Shown here: positions 42,301 through 54,336 of the stretch, one piece after another | How positions within the stretch are numbered: position 1 is the first letter of the stretch | Layout of the letters: the number at the start of each line of letters is the position of its first letter | Assembly (NCBI RefSeq): GCF_902686445.1 | Contig: NC_062232.1 | Coordinates: 16,908,897-16,972,896 of the forward strand | Source: Sciurus carolinensis | Lineage: Eukaryota > Chordata > Mammalia > Rodentia > Sciuridae | Length of the DNA stretch: 64,000 nucleotides | Direction: 5' to 3' | The notes under the pieces: model-generated | The model's database searches: none | What the model was told of the DNA's origin: nothing | What the model saw: the letters and a program-made list of their open reading frames with translations, nothing else | Made by a program: the position numbers and the translations under genes

Positions 42301-43194
42301 GCTATGCAGAGAGAATAGCACAGATTAAAGGTCAGAGGAAGGAAAGAACTTAAAATTTTTTAAGAAAATTAGAAAAAAAGGCATGTTTTAATGGAATGGA
42401 CAGTGGTGCACGATGAGGTTAAAAAGTTACTAAAGGCTTGAAATTCATGGAAGACCATGGATGTCTTTTTAAAATTCATTCTAAGTGCAATGGGAGTTTT
42501 AAGGGTTTTAAGTAGGAGAATGACATGTTATTTTACATTCAAAATATCCTTTGACTTTATGTGGAAAGTGGATAGGAGGAAGGCCAGAGTGGAAGCAAGG
42601 AGACCAACTTGGACACTATCAAAATCTAAGGTCATGATGAGGGTTGCTTGATGTAGAGTGGTGGCAGTAGAGATGAGTTTGAATCATATTTTTAAGGTAG
42701 ATTCATCAGGGTATGGCAATGGACTGGATATTCTAGGTAAGGGAGAAAGATCAATCAAAAACATCTGTCAGGTTTTATTTATCAATTGACTGAATGGTGG
42801 TGTCTTTTTCTGAGATGGGTGAGAGTGAAAAGAGAACAGGCTTGACAAAATATCAAAATAAATTCCTTGATGAATTCTGGACTTAGAATGATCCTATCTA
42901 ATTTGTTAAATCTCTTCCTGGACACAGCAGGTTAAGGTTTTACAGTTTATCATAGTTCCTTGAATTTAAGATGCCATTATTTTTGAGACACCATATTGAT
43001 TTAATATCAGCATTTTATAAAGGAATGCTATCATGTTACATGTACACCTGGGTATAACTGTTAAAATATGGGGAAAAACACTTGTAAGATTTGAAGAAAT
43101 TTGTTATATCAAGACCACTGCAATAGAAGTGATAACTGTAATATTTTAAAGGAAAATGACCAAGGACAGACTCAAAAAGTTCATTCTAAATCTC
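39342..43194. other. Long unrecognised region, possibly non-repetitive
   Basis: The largest stretch without a young element. About 41090-41540 reads like a worn interspersed repeat common in eutherians (gacttaaacacgatagaaat, then ccccttttaagggtagacct and a ggtcagaacttcagcac block), but I cannot name the family. A T-run lies at 41574-41597. The frame at 41652-41990 (112 codons, plus) has no domain, and I do not call it. Confidence 0.5.
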
Positions 43195-43535
43195 TAAAAT
43201 ATACATTAGCTAAACTGTGGAACCAACCTAGGTACCCTTCAACAGATGAGTGAATAAAAAAAGTTATATAATAAAAATATATATGATGGAATATTACTCA
43301 GCATTAAAGAATGAAATTATGGCATTTGCCAGTAAATGAATGGAGCTGGAGAATATCATGCTAAGTGAAATAAGTCAATCCCCCAAAACCAAATGCCAAA
43401 TGTTTTCTCTGATATGTAGATGCTAACTCACAATGGCGGAGGCTAGGGTTTTATACTTTATCTATGTGTGATATATCAAAGTGCATTCTACTGTTGTGTA
43501 TGACTAATTAAAACAAATGAAAAAATAAAAAATAA
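43195..43535 (+). mobile_element. Old L1 3' end
   Basis: ctaaactgtggaaccaacct, ggaatattactcagcattaa and gagaatatcatgctaagtga code the worn ORF2 C terminus, followed by a short 3' UTR (attctactgttgtgtatgac) and an A-rich tail. Confidence 0.8.
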
Positions 43536-43782
43536 ATCATTTTATAACTTAACAGAACTATGTATCTAGTTGAATATCTTTACTTGAATGTCTCACGTAT
43601 ACCTCAAAGTTTTAACTTCTATCCTGCTTCTCCTAAATTTTCTATTTTGGTTAATGGTATCATCTCCTTAATTTCTTCATACAGTTGTTAATCCATTCAG
43701 CATATATTTATTGAGCTCTGATTAGCGGCAGTTACTGTGTTCTAAAACCCCCTTTTCACTATTATATGTTTTATTTTGTCTT
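43536..43782. other. Unrecognised DNA
   Basis: Nothing recognised between two L1 remnants. Confidence 0.5.
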
Positions 43783-45146
43783 TTCACATTTTTATTGGTG
43801 CTTTGTAGTTGTACATGATGGTGGGATTTGTTGTTATGTATCTGTAGATGCACACAGTATAATTTGGCCAATATCACTCCCCAGCACTTCCTCCCTCACT
43901 CCTCTCCTCCCACCTCCTGCTCCCTTTTTTCTACTGATTTCCATTTGATTTTCATGATATCTTCACCTCCTTTTTAAAATTTTTACTCTCTAACTTCCAC
44001 ATATGAGAGAAAACATACAACTTTGACCTGAGTTTGGCTCATTTCATTTAACAATAATGGTCTCAAGTGCTATCCATTTTTGCTGCAAATGGTATAATTT
44101 CATTATTCTTTATGACTGAATAAAACTCCATCATGTATATATACTACTTTTTTTTTTATCCATGAATCCACTGATAGACACCTAGGCTAGTTCCATAGTT
44201 TGGCTACTGTGCTGCTGTAAACGTGGATATGCATGTATCACTATGGTATCATGACTTTAATTGTTTAGGATAAATATTGGGGAATGGTATAGCTGGGTCA
44301 TATGGTGGTTCCATTCCCATTTCTTTTTTTGAGTAAACTCCTTACTGATTTCCATAGTAGTTGTACAATTTACAATCCCACCAACGGTGTAAAAGTATTC
44401 CTTTTTCTCTACATCCTCTCCAACATTTATGATTATGTTCTTGATGACTGCAATTCTGACTGGTGTGAGATTAAACCTCAGGGTTGTTTTGTTTAAATTT
44501 CTGTGATTGCTAATGATATTGACTGTTTTTTCATAAATTTGTTGGCCATTTGCATTTTTTATTTTTTGAAATATCTGTTTAATTCATTAAGTAAATTAAA
44601 TTATTAATTGAGTTGTTTTTCATATAAAGTTTTTTGAGTTCTTTTTGTATTTCTAGATACTAATTCTCTGTTAGAAGTATAGCTAGCAAATATTTTTTTC
44701 CCATTCTGTAGGTTCTCTCTTCACATTCCTAATTGTTTCCTTTGCTGTGAAGAAGCTTTTAAATTTGATGCCATCCCATTAAATAACAACATCATTTCCT
44801 GTGCATTACAGGTTCTATTGAGAAAGTTGTTGCCTGTGCTTATATGTTGGAATGTTGACCCTACATTTTCTTCTAAGAGTTGCAGAGTTTCTGGTCTAAT
44901 TCCTAGATCTTTGATCCATTTTGAGTTGATTTTTGTGCAGGGTGAGGGATAAAGTTGTTTTATTCTTCTACACAGGGATAACCAGTTTTCCCAGCACCAT
45001 TTGTGACAAAGGCTGTCTTCTTCAATGTATTTTTTGACACCTTTGCCAAAGATCAGATGACTGTAGATGTGTGGTTTATCTCTGTGTCTTCTGTTCTGTA
45101 CCATTAGTTTATGTGTCTCTCTCTGAAACCCCTTTTTATGTCTCAT
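43783..45146 (-). mobile_element. Old L1: 3' UTR and ORF2 C-terminal third
   Basis: Minus-strand L1 from the 3' UTR (tttttattggtgctttgtag) through the worn ORF2 C terminus. The stretch 45146-44721 still reads 141 codons with [20 protein letters not shown] and NFLNRT, the ORF2 region before the C-terminal Cys motif. It is a fragment with no start or catalytic domain. Confidence 0.8.
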
Positions 45147-45689
45147 ATCTTGCTGAGGGATTCCTGAGTTATGGGAACTTAGCCATGTGATTTGTTTTGG
45201 CCAGTGAGTCAGCAGTAAATGTGATACAAGTGGAGACTTAAAGAATATTTGTGCATTAGGATTTGACCTTTCTTAGTACTCTTGGGAACCTTGTGATTAC
45301 CACTAAGTGGATACTCCTAGGCTAGTCTGCTGAACGATGAGAGTCATATGGCCTAGCTTTCCCCATTATCCCATCTGACTTATTTAAGTCAATACTCAAA
45401 ACATGTGAGTGAGGCCATTCAAGATCATCAAGCCCCAGCCAAGACTGACATAACCAGAACTGCCAAGGTAACTCACAGAAGCATGAAAAATAATACTTGT
45501 AGTTTTAAGCACTAAGTTTTGCAGTTCTTTTGTTATGCAGTAAAATCTAACTAAAAAGCATCATGGGTCATTTCCTTAGTAACTTGATGGAAGTTGAAGG
45601 TGTGGAAAAAAATGTCTGATTTCACATCCGTTTTGTGATATCTATAGTTTTAATACCTTAGGTATCACGAGTCCCCTTCTAATATCCTG
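45147..45689. other. Unrecognised DNA
   Basis: Nothing recognised. Confidence 0.5.
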
Positions 45690-45835
45690 TTACGTTAGGT
45701 ATCAGTTTCTCCAATTTTACAGAAGGGAAAACTAAGGCTCATAGACATTAAGTGACCTGTCCAAAGCTACATGACTATTAAGTGGTAGACATGTGATTTG
45801 AATCCAGTTCTTTTTAAGTCCTGAGCTCTTACTTT
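45690..45835 (+). mobile_element. MIR SINE (ancient)
   Basis: ttacagaagggaaaactaag, gtgacctgtccaaagctaca, then agacatgtgatttgaatcca follow the MIR core order (gaggaaactgaggc, ttgcccaaggtcacac, gatttgaacc). Much older than the rodent elements. Confidence 0.8.
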
Positions 45836-46937
45836 CCCCCCATAACATCAAACTACATCCCTCAGATATTATGGATTAATATTGTGAAAGATGAGGTATG
45901 ATTCAAAACATCCCAAGATGTTTCCAAATAACTTTTATTTTTCTGAAAAACAAAAGAAAATGACTCCCCCCAAGTTGGTATGCCACATTGTGCATTTTAT
46001 GTGGTTAAGAAACACTTAGCTAGAATAGTACTTAGTACATTTCAAATCCAAAGCACTGGATTTATAATCTGATTTTAATTAAACTGGTATATGTATTTAC
46101 ATATTCATGATAAATAAACATTTGTGCAGTGCATTATAAGTACTTGAGATGATTATATTTTCATTTAGGGAAGAGTCCCTTCGTTCTTTCACTATAACTT
46201 GTTTACTTATTCTCTTATGCCCGAATTTCATATTCATACACAGTACCATATAGGTGAATAGGCATTTCTCCTCCCACTTTCCTTTGTTCTTTGTGCAGTA
46301 TCAGTTACTACAAAGAGTAAAATAAATCCTATAGGGGAGCATAAATTCCTGCCTGGATATAAATTGGTAAACTAAACACATTTGAAAATATATTTAATGT
46401 AAACAACTTTTAATAGAATTCCTGAAGGATTTTAATTACAAAGGGCAAAGCATATGACTGAATATATATTTAAATACACCATTTTCCCCATTCTAATCAA
46501 ATATTATATATGTATGTTTGATTACATGTGTATAAAGTATAACTTTTCAGTGGCCATGAACTTGGGCATGAGTGGGGACTGAAATTTATCTTGAACTGTC
46601 TTTATCTTGAACTTGCTTTTTAGCAGAAAATGTAATCTAGACAGTTTCAGATAAGTTCAGTATTTTTCAGTTACTTTTTTCATATAATTTTAATTTAAAA
46701 CTCTAAGCATGAGTTTTACTTCATTTTTCTTTGTCATAAAGTTTCATTTTGTTTCATTTTCCATTTTCTTGGTCATAAATTAAATGTCTCTATATGTTTA
46801 GGAGTTTGTTTTCTGGACTTTTAAATTCTGTTCTATTGCTCTTTGTCTGCCTTTATGCCATTACCATAATGTCTTAATTTCTGTAGCTGTAGAGCAAGCT
46901 GATGTCCACTAATAGTGAGTTCTTTCACAGTATTTAT
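45836..46937. other. Unrecognised DNA, with a short old L1 scrap
   Basis: 46790-46900 (ttctgttctattgctctttg, tttatgccattaccataatg) resembles an old minus-strand L1 ORF2. The remainder is not recognised. Confidence 0.5.
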
Positions 46938-46952
46938 AAAGAATGTGTTGAG
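46938..46952. repeat. Target duplication of L1 copy 3 (left)
   Basis: aaagaatgtgttgag, identical to 53738-53752. Confidence 0.92.
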
Positions 46953-46958
46953 AGGTTT

Positions 46959-46970
46959 TCAAGATGGCGG
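46959..46970 (+). promoter_or_regulatory. YY1-like site at 5' terminus of L1 copy 3
   Basis: tcaagatggcgg starts 7 bases inside the element. Confidence 0.6.
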
Positions 46971-47013
46971 ACTAGAGGGCGGCTGCATTTCACGATGCTC
47001 CAGGATGCAAGAT

Positions 47014-47658
47014 TCAAAAGAGGAGATAGTGAGAGGCTTGGGACCAACTCAAAGCCGCCGGGTGAGTCTCTCCCATTTGGGAGGTGTTCCGGATGGGGCG
47101 GTAGCCCCGGAACGCAGGGAACTTTGTGAAGTAGAGTTGCTTGGCGAGACGCCCCTCCCCCCACAGGAGCGGTAAACACGGACAACTGGGATCATTGTAG
47201 AGGAGGCGGCTCAGCACAGCGCTTGGACTCAGAGCAACCACTGGGGCTCCGGGCGGCTGCCTGAGGAGGAGCTGCGTGGTGAGCTGTTTGGACTCAGAAT
47301 GACTGCTTCTGAACACCGGGGGGCTGCCCAGTGGAAGAGGAGAAGCACTGCGGGTCGCTTGGTCTAGGAGTGACTGCATCAGAGCTACAGGTGGTTGCCA
47401 GAGGAGGAGCTGCGTGGCGAGTTGTTTGAACTCAGAACGACCGCTCCTGAACACCGGTGGCCTGCCTGGAGGAGGAGTGCGGTGGGTCGCTTGGTCTGGG
47501 AGTGACTGCATCAGAGCCACAGGCAGTTGCCAGAGGAGGAGCTGCGTGGTGAGCTGTTTGAACTCAGAGCGAGCACTCCTGAACACCAGGAGGTTGCCCG
47601 GAGGAAGAGGAGAAGCGCGGCGGGTTGCTTGACCTAGGAGTGACTGCATCAGAGCCAC
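47014..47658 (-). other. Antisense open frame in copy 3 5' UTR (214 codons)
   Basis: Same frame and same start (MALMQSLLGQATRRASPLPP) as in copy 2, with one repeat unit fewer and a different C-terminal end. A second copy that stayed open in the same place makes the frame more interesting than a lone chance ORF, but shared recent ancestry could explain it. Confidence 0.35.
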
Positions 47659-48651
47659 AGGCGGTTGTCAGAGGAGGAGGTGAGTGGTGAGTTGATTGGA
47701 CTGAAAGCGACCGCTCCTGAACACCGGTGGCCTGCCTGGAGGAGGAGCGCGGTGGGTCACTTGGTCTCGGAGCCACCACTCCTGAACACCTGGGGGGCTA
47801 CCCTGAGGAGGAGGAGGAGGAACAGGGCGGGTCACTTGGACTCAGAGTGACTGCCTAGGGCTACAGGCAGTTGGCGGGAGGAGGAGACACGAAGTGAGTT
47901 GCTTGGACTCCTAGTGACTGCGTCGGAAACCGGGCCGCTGTCCGAAGGAGGTGGTGTGTGGCGGGTCTCTGGGTATCGGAGCTATTGTACGGGGATCCAG
48001 GTGGCGGCTCAGAGGAGGGGCCGCATAGCCAAGCGATTAGGTGCAGAGCAGGGTCCCAGGAGCTAGGTGGCTTCTTGCTGGAAGAGCCGCACAGAGACAC
48101 GCCTAGGGGCGGAGCGAAGTTTCCAGGACTGCGGGCAGATTCTCTGGGAGAGGCAGCCTAAGGAGACTCGCCTGTGGAGGGTGAGGCTCCCAGGCCCAGG
48201 AGGTAGGTCCGGGCCCCTGGGAACGTTGCAGAGGAAGACAGCCCAGCCCAGGTGGTAGTTGTAGATTGAGGGGAACCTCTAGGAGGGGAACTGACCAGCG
48301 AGACGTCCCCACCGAGTGAGTCTTCCCTGCCAGCGGAAGTTTTTCCACAGGGACAGTAAAACCAGAGACACAGGCACAAACAGGCCTTGCCTCAGCCCGC
48401 AGCCTAGTTCCCCATTGGATGACCATTGGTCAACAAGTGGAGGCACCTCTGCCCACTAGCAGGGAATATACCCCACCTGAGGGTCACCACCCTAGAGAGG
48501 CAGCTTCTTCGTGGAGCTCCACATTATCAACTTCCTCCAAGACTTCAGACTACTGAAGGATAAGAGGGGATATACTAGCAATCTTCAGGGACATTATAAG
48601 TTGATAGAGGAAATCTGCAATATCTTAATGACCCACTGATTCCTGAACAAT

Positions 48652-49665
48652 ATGAGAAAACAAGGGAAGAAAATGCCCCAAACAAATCTGGATGTTACAT
48701 CAATAAAATCCAACGACAGCATGGCAGAAGAAATGACAGAAAGGGAGTTCAGAATGTACATAATTAAAATGATTAGGGAAGCAAATGATGAGATGAAAGA
48801 GCAAATGCAGGCATTGAATGATAGCACCAATTGACAGTTAACAGAGCAAATTCAGGAAGCAAAAGATCATTTCAATAAAGAGTTAGAGATATTGAAAAAA
48901 AACCAAACAGAAATCCTTGAAATGAAGGAAACAATAAACCAAATTAAGAACTCCATAGAAAGCATAACCAATAGGATAGAACACCTGGAAGACAGAACTT
49001 CAGATATTGAAGAAAAAATATTTAACCTCGAAAACAAAGTTGAACAAACAGAGAAGATGGTAAGAAATCATGAACAGAATCTGCAAGAACTATGGGATAT
49101 CATGAAAAGGCCAAATTTGAGAATTATTGGGATTGAGGAAGGCTTAGAGAAACAAATCAAAGGAATGAACAATCTATTCAATGAAATAATATTAGAAAAT
49201 TTCCCAAATCTGAAGAATGAAATGGAAAACCAAGTACAAGAGGCTTATAGGACGCCAAATACACAAAATTACAACAGACCCACACCAAGGCAAATTATAA
49301 TGAAAATACCAAACATACAAAATAAAGACAGAATTTTAAAGGCTGTAAGAGAAAAGAACCAAATTACATTCAGGGGGAAACCAATATGGATATCAGCAGA
49401 TTTTTCAATCCAGACGCTAAAAGCTAGAAGGGCCTGGAACAACATTTTTCAAGCTCTGAAAGAAAATGGATGCCAACCAAGAATCTTATACCCAGCAAAA
49501 CTTACCTTCAAATTTGACGATGAAATTAAATCATTCCATGATAAACAAAAGCTAAAAGAATTTACAAAAAGAAAGCCAGCATTACAGAACATTCTCAGCA
49601 AAATATTTCATGAGGAAGAGATAAAAAACAAAGAAGCAAATCAGCAAAGGGAGGAATTATCCTAA
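48652..49665 (+). pseudogene. L1 copy 3 ORF1 with one premature stop
   Basis: Same frame as copy 2 ORF1 throughout, interrupted only by TGA at 48832-48834, where copy 2 has CGA, a typical CpG decay change. After it the coiled coil, RRM-like core (RPNLRIIGIEEG) and C-terminal domain are open to 49665. The stop truncates the protein at 60 residues. An internal Met at 48892 begins a 257-codon stretch without the front of the coiled coil. Confidence 0.93.
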
Positions 49666-49696
49666 AGGAACTGTCAAATAAAGGAGGAACCAAGAA

Positions 49697-52600
49697 GTGT
49701 CAAAAATTTTAAATATGAACCAAATGACTGGGAATACAAATCATATCTCAATAATAACCCTGAATGTTAATGACCTGAATTCATCAATCAAAAGACATAG
49801 ACTGGCAGATTGGATTAAAAAGAAAGATCCAACAATATGTTGCCTGCAAGAGACTCACCTCATAGAAAGAGATACCCATAGACTAAAGGTGAAAGGATGG
49901 GGAAAGACATACCATGCACATGGACTCAGCAAAAAAGCTGGAGTATCCATCCTCATTTCAGATAATGTGGACTTCAAGCCAATGTTAGTCAGAAAGGATA
50001 AAGAAGGACATTTCGTACTGCTTAAGGGAAGCATAAATCAGCAAGATATAACAATCATAAACATCTATGCCCCAAACGGTGGCTCATCCATGTATGTTAA
50101 ACAAATCCTTCTCAATTTTAGAAACCAAATAGACCAAAACACAATAATACTAGGTGATTTTAACACGCCTCTCTCACCACTGGACAGATCTTCCAAACCA
50201 AAATTGAACAAAGAAACCATAGATCTCAATAACACAATCAATAATTTAGACTTAACAGACATTTATAGAATATACCATCCAACCAAGAGCGAATACACTT
50301 TCTTCTCAGCAGCACATGGATCCTTCTCTAAAACAGACCATATATTATGCCACAAAGCTAATGTCAGCAAATACAAAAAGATAGAGATGCTACCTTGTAT
50401 TCTATCAGATCATAATGGATTGAAGTTAGAAATAAATGAAAGAGTAAAAAACAGAAACTACTCCAACACCTGGAGATTAAACAATATGCTATTATATGAT
50501 GAATGGATAACAGAAGATATTAGGAAGGAAATTAAAAAATTCTTAGAGGTAAATGAGAACAAAGAAACATCATATCAAAATCTCTGGGATACTATGAAAG
50601 CAGTACTTAGAGGAAGATTTATTTCATGGAGCGCATTTAATAAAAGAAGTAAAACTCAACAAATAAACGACCTAACACTACAGCTCAAAGCCCTAGAAAA
50701 AGAAGAACTGACCAACACCAAAAGTAGTAGAAGACAGGAAATAGTTAAACTCAGAGCTGAAATCAACGAAATTGAAACAAAAGAAACAATACAAAAAATT
50801 GACAAAATAAATAGTTGGTTCTTCGAAAAAATAAACAAAATTGATAAACCTTTAGCCACACTAACAAAGAGAAGACAAGAGAAAACCCAAATCACTAAAA
50901 TTCGGAATGAACAAGGAAATATCACAACAGACACGACTGAAATACAAAACATAATTAGAAGCTATTTTGAAAATCTATACTCCAACAAAATAGAAAATTT
51001 CGAAGACATCAACAGGTTTCTAGAGACATATGAATTGCCTAAACTGAACGAGGAGAACATACACAATTTAAATAGACCAATTTCAAGTAATGAAATAGAA
51101 GAAGTCATCAAAAGCCTACCAACAAAGAAAAGTCCAGGACCAGATGGGTTCTCAGCCGAGTTCTATAAAACCTTTAAAGAAAAGCTCATTCCAATACTTC
51201 TCAAAGTATTCCATAAAATAGAAGAGGAGGGAACCCTCCCAAACTCATTCTATGAAGCCAATATTACCCTGATACCTAAACCAGACAGAGACACATCGAG
51301 GAAAGAAAATTTCAGACCAATATCCTTAATGAACATCGATGCAAAAATTCTCAACAAAATTTTAGCAAATCGCATACAAAAACATATTAAAAAGATAGTG
51401 CACATGATCAAGTCGGTTTCATCCCAGGGTTGCAAGGTTGGTTCCACATCAGGAATCAATAAATGTCATTCACCATATCAATAGACTTAAAGTCAAGAAT
51501 CACATGATTATTTCGATAGATGCAGAAAAAGCATTTGATAAAATACAGCACCCCTTCATGCTCAAAACACTAGAAAAAATAGGGATAGTGGGAACATTCC
51601 TTAACATTGTAAAGGCCATCTATGCTAAGCCCATGGCTAATATCATTCTAAATGGTGAAAAACTGAAAGCATTCCCTCTAAAAACTGGAACAAGGCAGGG
51701 ATGCCCTCTTTCACCACTTCTATTCAATATCGTCCTTGAAACTCTAGCCAGAGCAATTAGACAGACCAAAGAAATTAAAGGGATACGAATTGGAAAAGAA
51801 GAACTCAAACTATCCCTATTTGCTGATGATATGATTGTATACTTAGAGGAAGCAGGAAATTCCACCAGAAAACTGTTAGATCTCATAAGTGAATTCAGTA
51901 AAGTAGCGGGATATAAGATCAATGCATATACATCTAAGGCATTTTTATACATAAGCGATGAATCTTCAGAAAGAGAAATTAGGAAAACTACCCCATCCAC
52001 AATAGCTTTGAAAAAAATAAAATACTTGGGAATCAATCTCACAAAAGAGGTGAAAGACCTCTACAATGAGAACTACAGAACACTAAAGAAAGAAATTAAA
52101 GAAAACCTTAGAAGATGGAAAGATCTCCCATGTTCTTGGATAGGAAGAATTAATATTGTCAAAATGGCCATACTACCAAAAGTGATATACAGATTCAATG
52201 CAATTCCAATTAAAATCCCAATGATGTACCTTACAGAAATAGAGCAAGCAATTATGAAATTCATCTGGAAGAATAAAAAACCCAGAATAGCTAAAGCAAT
52301 CCTTAGCAGAAAGAGTGAAGCAGGGGGTATCGCAATACCAGATCTTCAACTCTACTACAAAGCAATAGTAACAAAAACGGCATGGTATTGGTACCAAAAT
52401 AGAAAGGTGGATCAGTGGTACAGAATAGAGGACACGGACACAAACCCAAATAAATACAATTTTCTCATACTAGACAAAGGGGCCAAAAATATGCAATGGA
52501 GAAAAGATAGCCTCTTCAACAAATGGTGCTCGGAGAATTGGAAATCCATATGCAACAGAATGAAACTAAACCCATATCTCTCACCACGCACGAAACTAAA

Positions 52601-53545
52601 CTCAAAATGGATTAAGGATCTCGGAATCAGACCAGAGACCTTGCATCTAATAGAAGAAAAAGTAGGTCCAGAGCTTCAACATGTTGGCTTAGGACCAGAC
52701 TTCCTTAACAGGACTCCCATAGCACAAGAAATAAAAGCAAGAATGAATAACTGGATAGATTCAAACTAAAAAGTTTTCTCTCAGCAAAGGAAACTATCAG
52801 CAATGCGAAGAAAGAGCCTACAGAGTGGGAGAAAATCTTTGCCAATCATACTTCAGATAGAGCACTAATCTCCAGAATCTATAAAGAACTCAAAAAACTC
52901 TACACCAAGAATGTAAATAATCCAATCGACAAATGGGCTAAGGAAATGAATAGACACTTCACAGAAGAAGATGTACAAGCAATCAACAAACATATGGAAA
53001 AATGTTCAACATCTCTAGTAATAAGAGAAATGCAAATCAAAACCACCCTAAGATTCCATCTCACCCCAATTAGAATGGCGATTATCAAGAATACAAGCAA
53101 CAACAGGTGTTGGCGAGGATGTGGGGAGAAAGGTACACTCATACATTGCTGGTGGGGCTGCAAATTAGTGCAGCCACTCTGGAAAGCAGTGTGGAGACTC
53201 CTTAGAAAACTTGGAATGGAACCACCATTTGACCCAGCTATCCCACTCCTTGGCCTATACCCAAAGGACTTAAAACCAGCATATTACAGAGATACAGGCA
53301 CATCAATGTTCCTAGCTGCTCAGTTCACAATAGCCAGTTTGTGGAACCAACCTAGATGTCCTTCAATTGATGAATGGATAAAGAAACTGTGGTATATATA
53401 TACAATGGAATATTACTCAGTCATAAAGAATGATAAAATTATGGTATTTGCAGGCAAATGGATGAAACTGGAGAATATCATGCTAAGTGAGACAAGCCAA
53501 TCTCAAAAAACCAAAGGAAGAATGATATCACTAATAAGCGGATGA
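49697..53545 (+). pseudogene. L1 copy 3 ORF2 with three one-base deletions
   Basis: The endonuclease and the front of the reverse transcriptase are open from 49697 ([25 protein letters not shown]). One base is lost near 51404 (cacatgatc where copy 4 has caccatgatc), another near 51458, and a third near 52753 (aactggatag for aactgggatag). Between the last two the frame (51438-52769) carries [10 protein letters not shown] and FADDM. After the third, 52946-53545 carries the C-x3-C-x7-H-x4-C motif. No nonsense change is seen, so all damage is by single-base loss. Confidence 0.92.
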
Positions 53546-53568
53546 TGACACATAATGGGGAGTGGGAG

Positions 53569-53607
53569 GGGTTTGTGTTGGGGTTATAGTTGGGTTTAGG
53601 GAGGGGC
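53569..53607 (+). repeat. Decayed telomere-like tract in copy 3 3' UTR
   Basis: ggtttgtgttggggttatag and gttgggtttagggagggg hold the place of the TTAGGG-like units of copy 4. Confidence 0.7.
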
Positions 53608-53737
53608 GCAGGAATGGAGGAAGAAAGGACTGTATAGAGGGAGGGGAGTGGTGGGAGGGGTGGGGGAGAAGGGAAAAAATGGCAGAATAAATCAAACAAC
53701 ATTACCCTATGTAAATTTATGATTTCACAAATAAAAA

Positions 53738-53752
53738 AAAGAATGTGTTGAG
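53738..53752. repeat. Target duplication of L1 copy 3 (right)
   Basis: aaagaatgtgttgag, directly after the A-run. Confidence 0.92.
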
Positions 53753-54227
53753 TGTTTGCTTCCCATATTAATAATTTCTACCCTTATTTTTCCTGTAACT
53801 CTACCTTTTTTGTTTCAATTTGCTCTTATTTTTCTACCTTCTTGAGAGTAATGTTTAGATCATCTTCAGTCCATATTTCTTGAGTAACTTTATCATGGAA
53901 AGAACATTTCAGACATTTGTCATATTAAGTAATAGGTCATTAATTACATCAAAATCCCTCTTGTGATTTTCAGTGTGCTAATTAACAAAACAGGAAGTAT
54001 TGATCTATTATTATTCTTTTTAAAAATGTATAATTTAATGAATACCTAAAACAAAATTATACTTATTTGTGGGGTACCATGTGATCTTTCAATATATGTA
54101 TATATTGTATAATTTAAAAAATTTATTTATTTTTAATATTTAAATCAGGGAAAACATATCTTCCCCCTCAAACATTTATCATTTCTTTATGGTGAAAACA
54201 TTAAAAATCCTTTCTTCTAACTTTTTG
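53753..54227. other. Unrecognised DNA
   Basis: AT-rich flank of copy 3. From about 54040 (acctaaaacaaaattatact) it may already be an old minus-strand L1 3' end. Confidence 0.45.
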
Positions 54228-54320
54228 TTCTTTGTTTTTGTTTTTGTTTGGTGTTGGGGATTGGACCCAGAGCTTCATGTTTGCTAAGCATGTGCTCTAC
54301 CACTAGCTACACTTCTGCTC
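54228..54320 (-). mobile_element. ID SINE (worn) with 16-bp target duplication
   Basis: A degenerate minus-strand ID body (tagctagtggtagagcacat region) with a T-rich sense tail. ttcttctaactttttg is repeated exactly at 54212-54227 and 54321-54336. Confidence 0.85.
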
Positions 54321-54336
54321 TTCTTCTAACTTTTTG

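Larger units (their letters stand above)
46953..48651 (+). promoter_or_regulatory. L1 copy 3 5' UTR (type B promoter)
   Basis: Same layout as copy 2 but about 150 bp shorter, with three rather than four clear units of the repeat (gcatcagag marks at 47376, 47508 and 47646; spacings 132 and 138). Confidence 0.85.
46953..53737 (+). mobile_element. L1 copy 3: full-length LINE-1, both ORFs broken
   Basis: Full length (about 6.8 kb) with a perfect 15-bp target duplication. A 5' UTR of the same type as copy 2 (46953-48651) is followed by ORF1 (48652-49665, one stop), a 31-nt spacer, ORF2 (49697-53545, three one-base losses) and a 3' UTR. The A-run follows tttatgatttcacaaat directly, so the last 60 or so bases of 3' UTR seen in copies 2 and 4 are missing. 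It is in inverted orientation to copy 2, about 15 kb away. Confidence 0.95.

Noticed and set aside
44721..45146. 141-codon open frame as a possible gene
   Set aside because: Its translation ([20 protein letters not shown]) is a decayed L1 ORF2 fragment in minus orientation.
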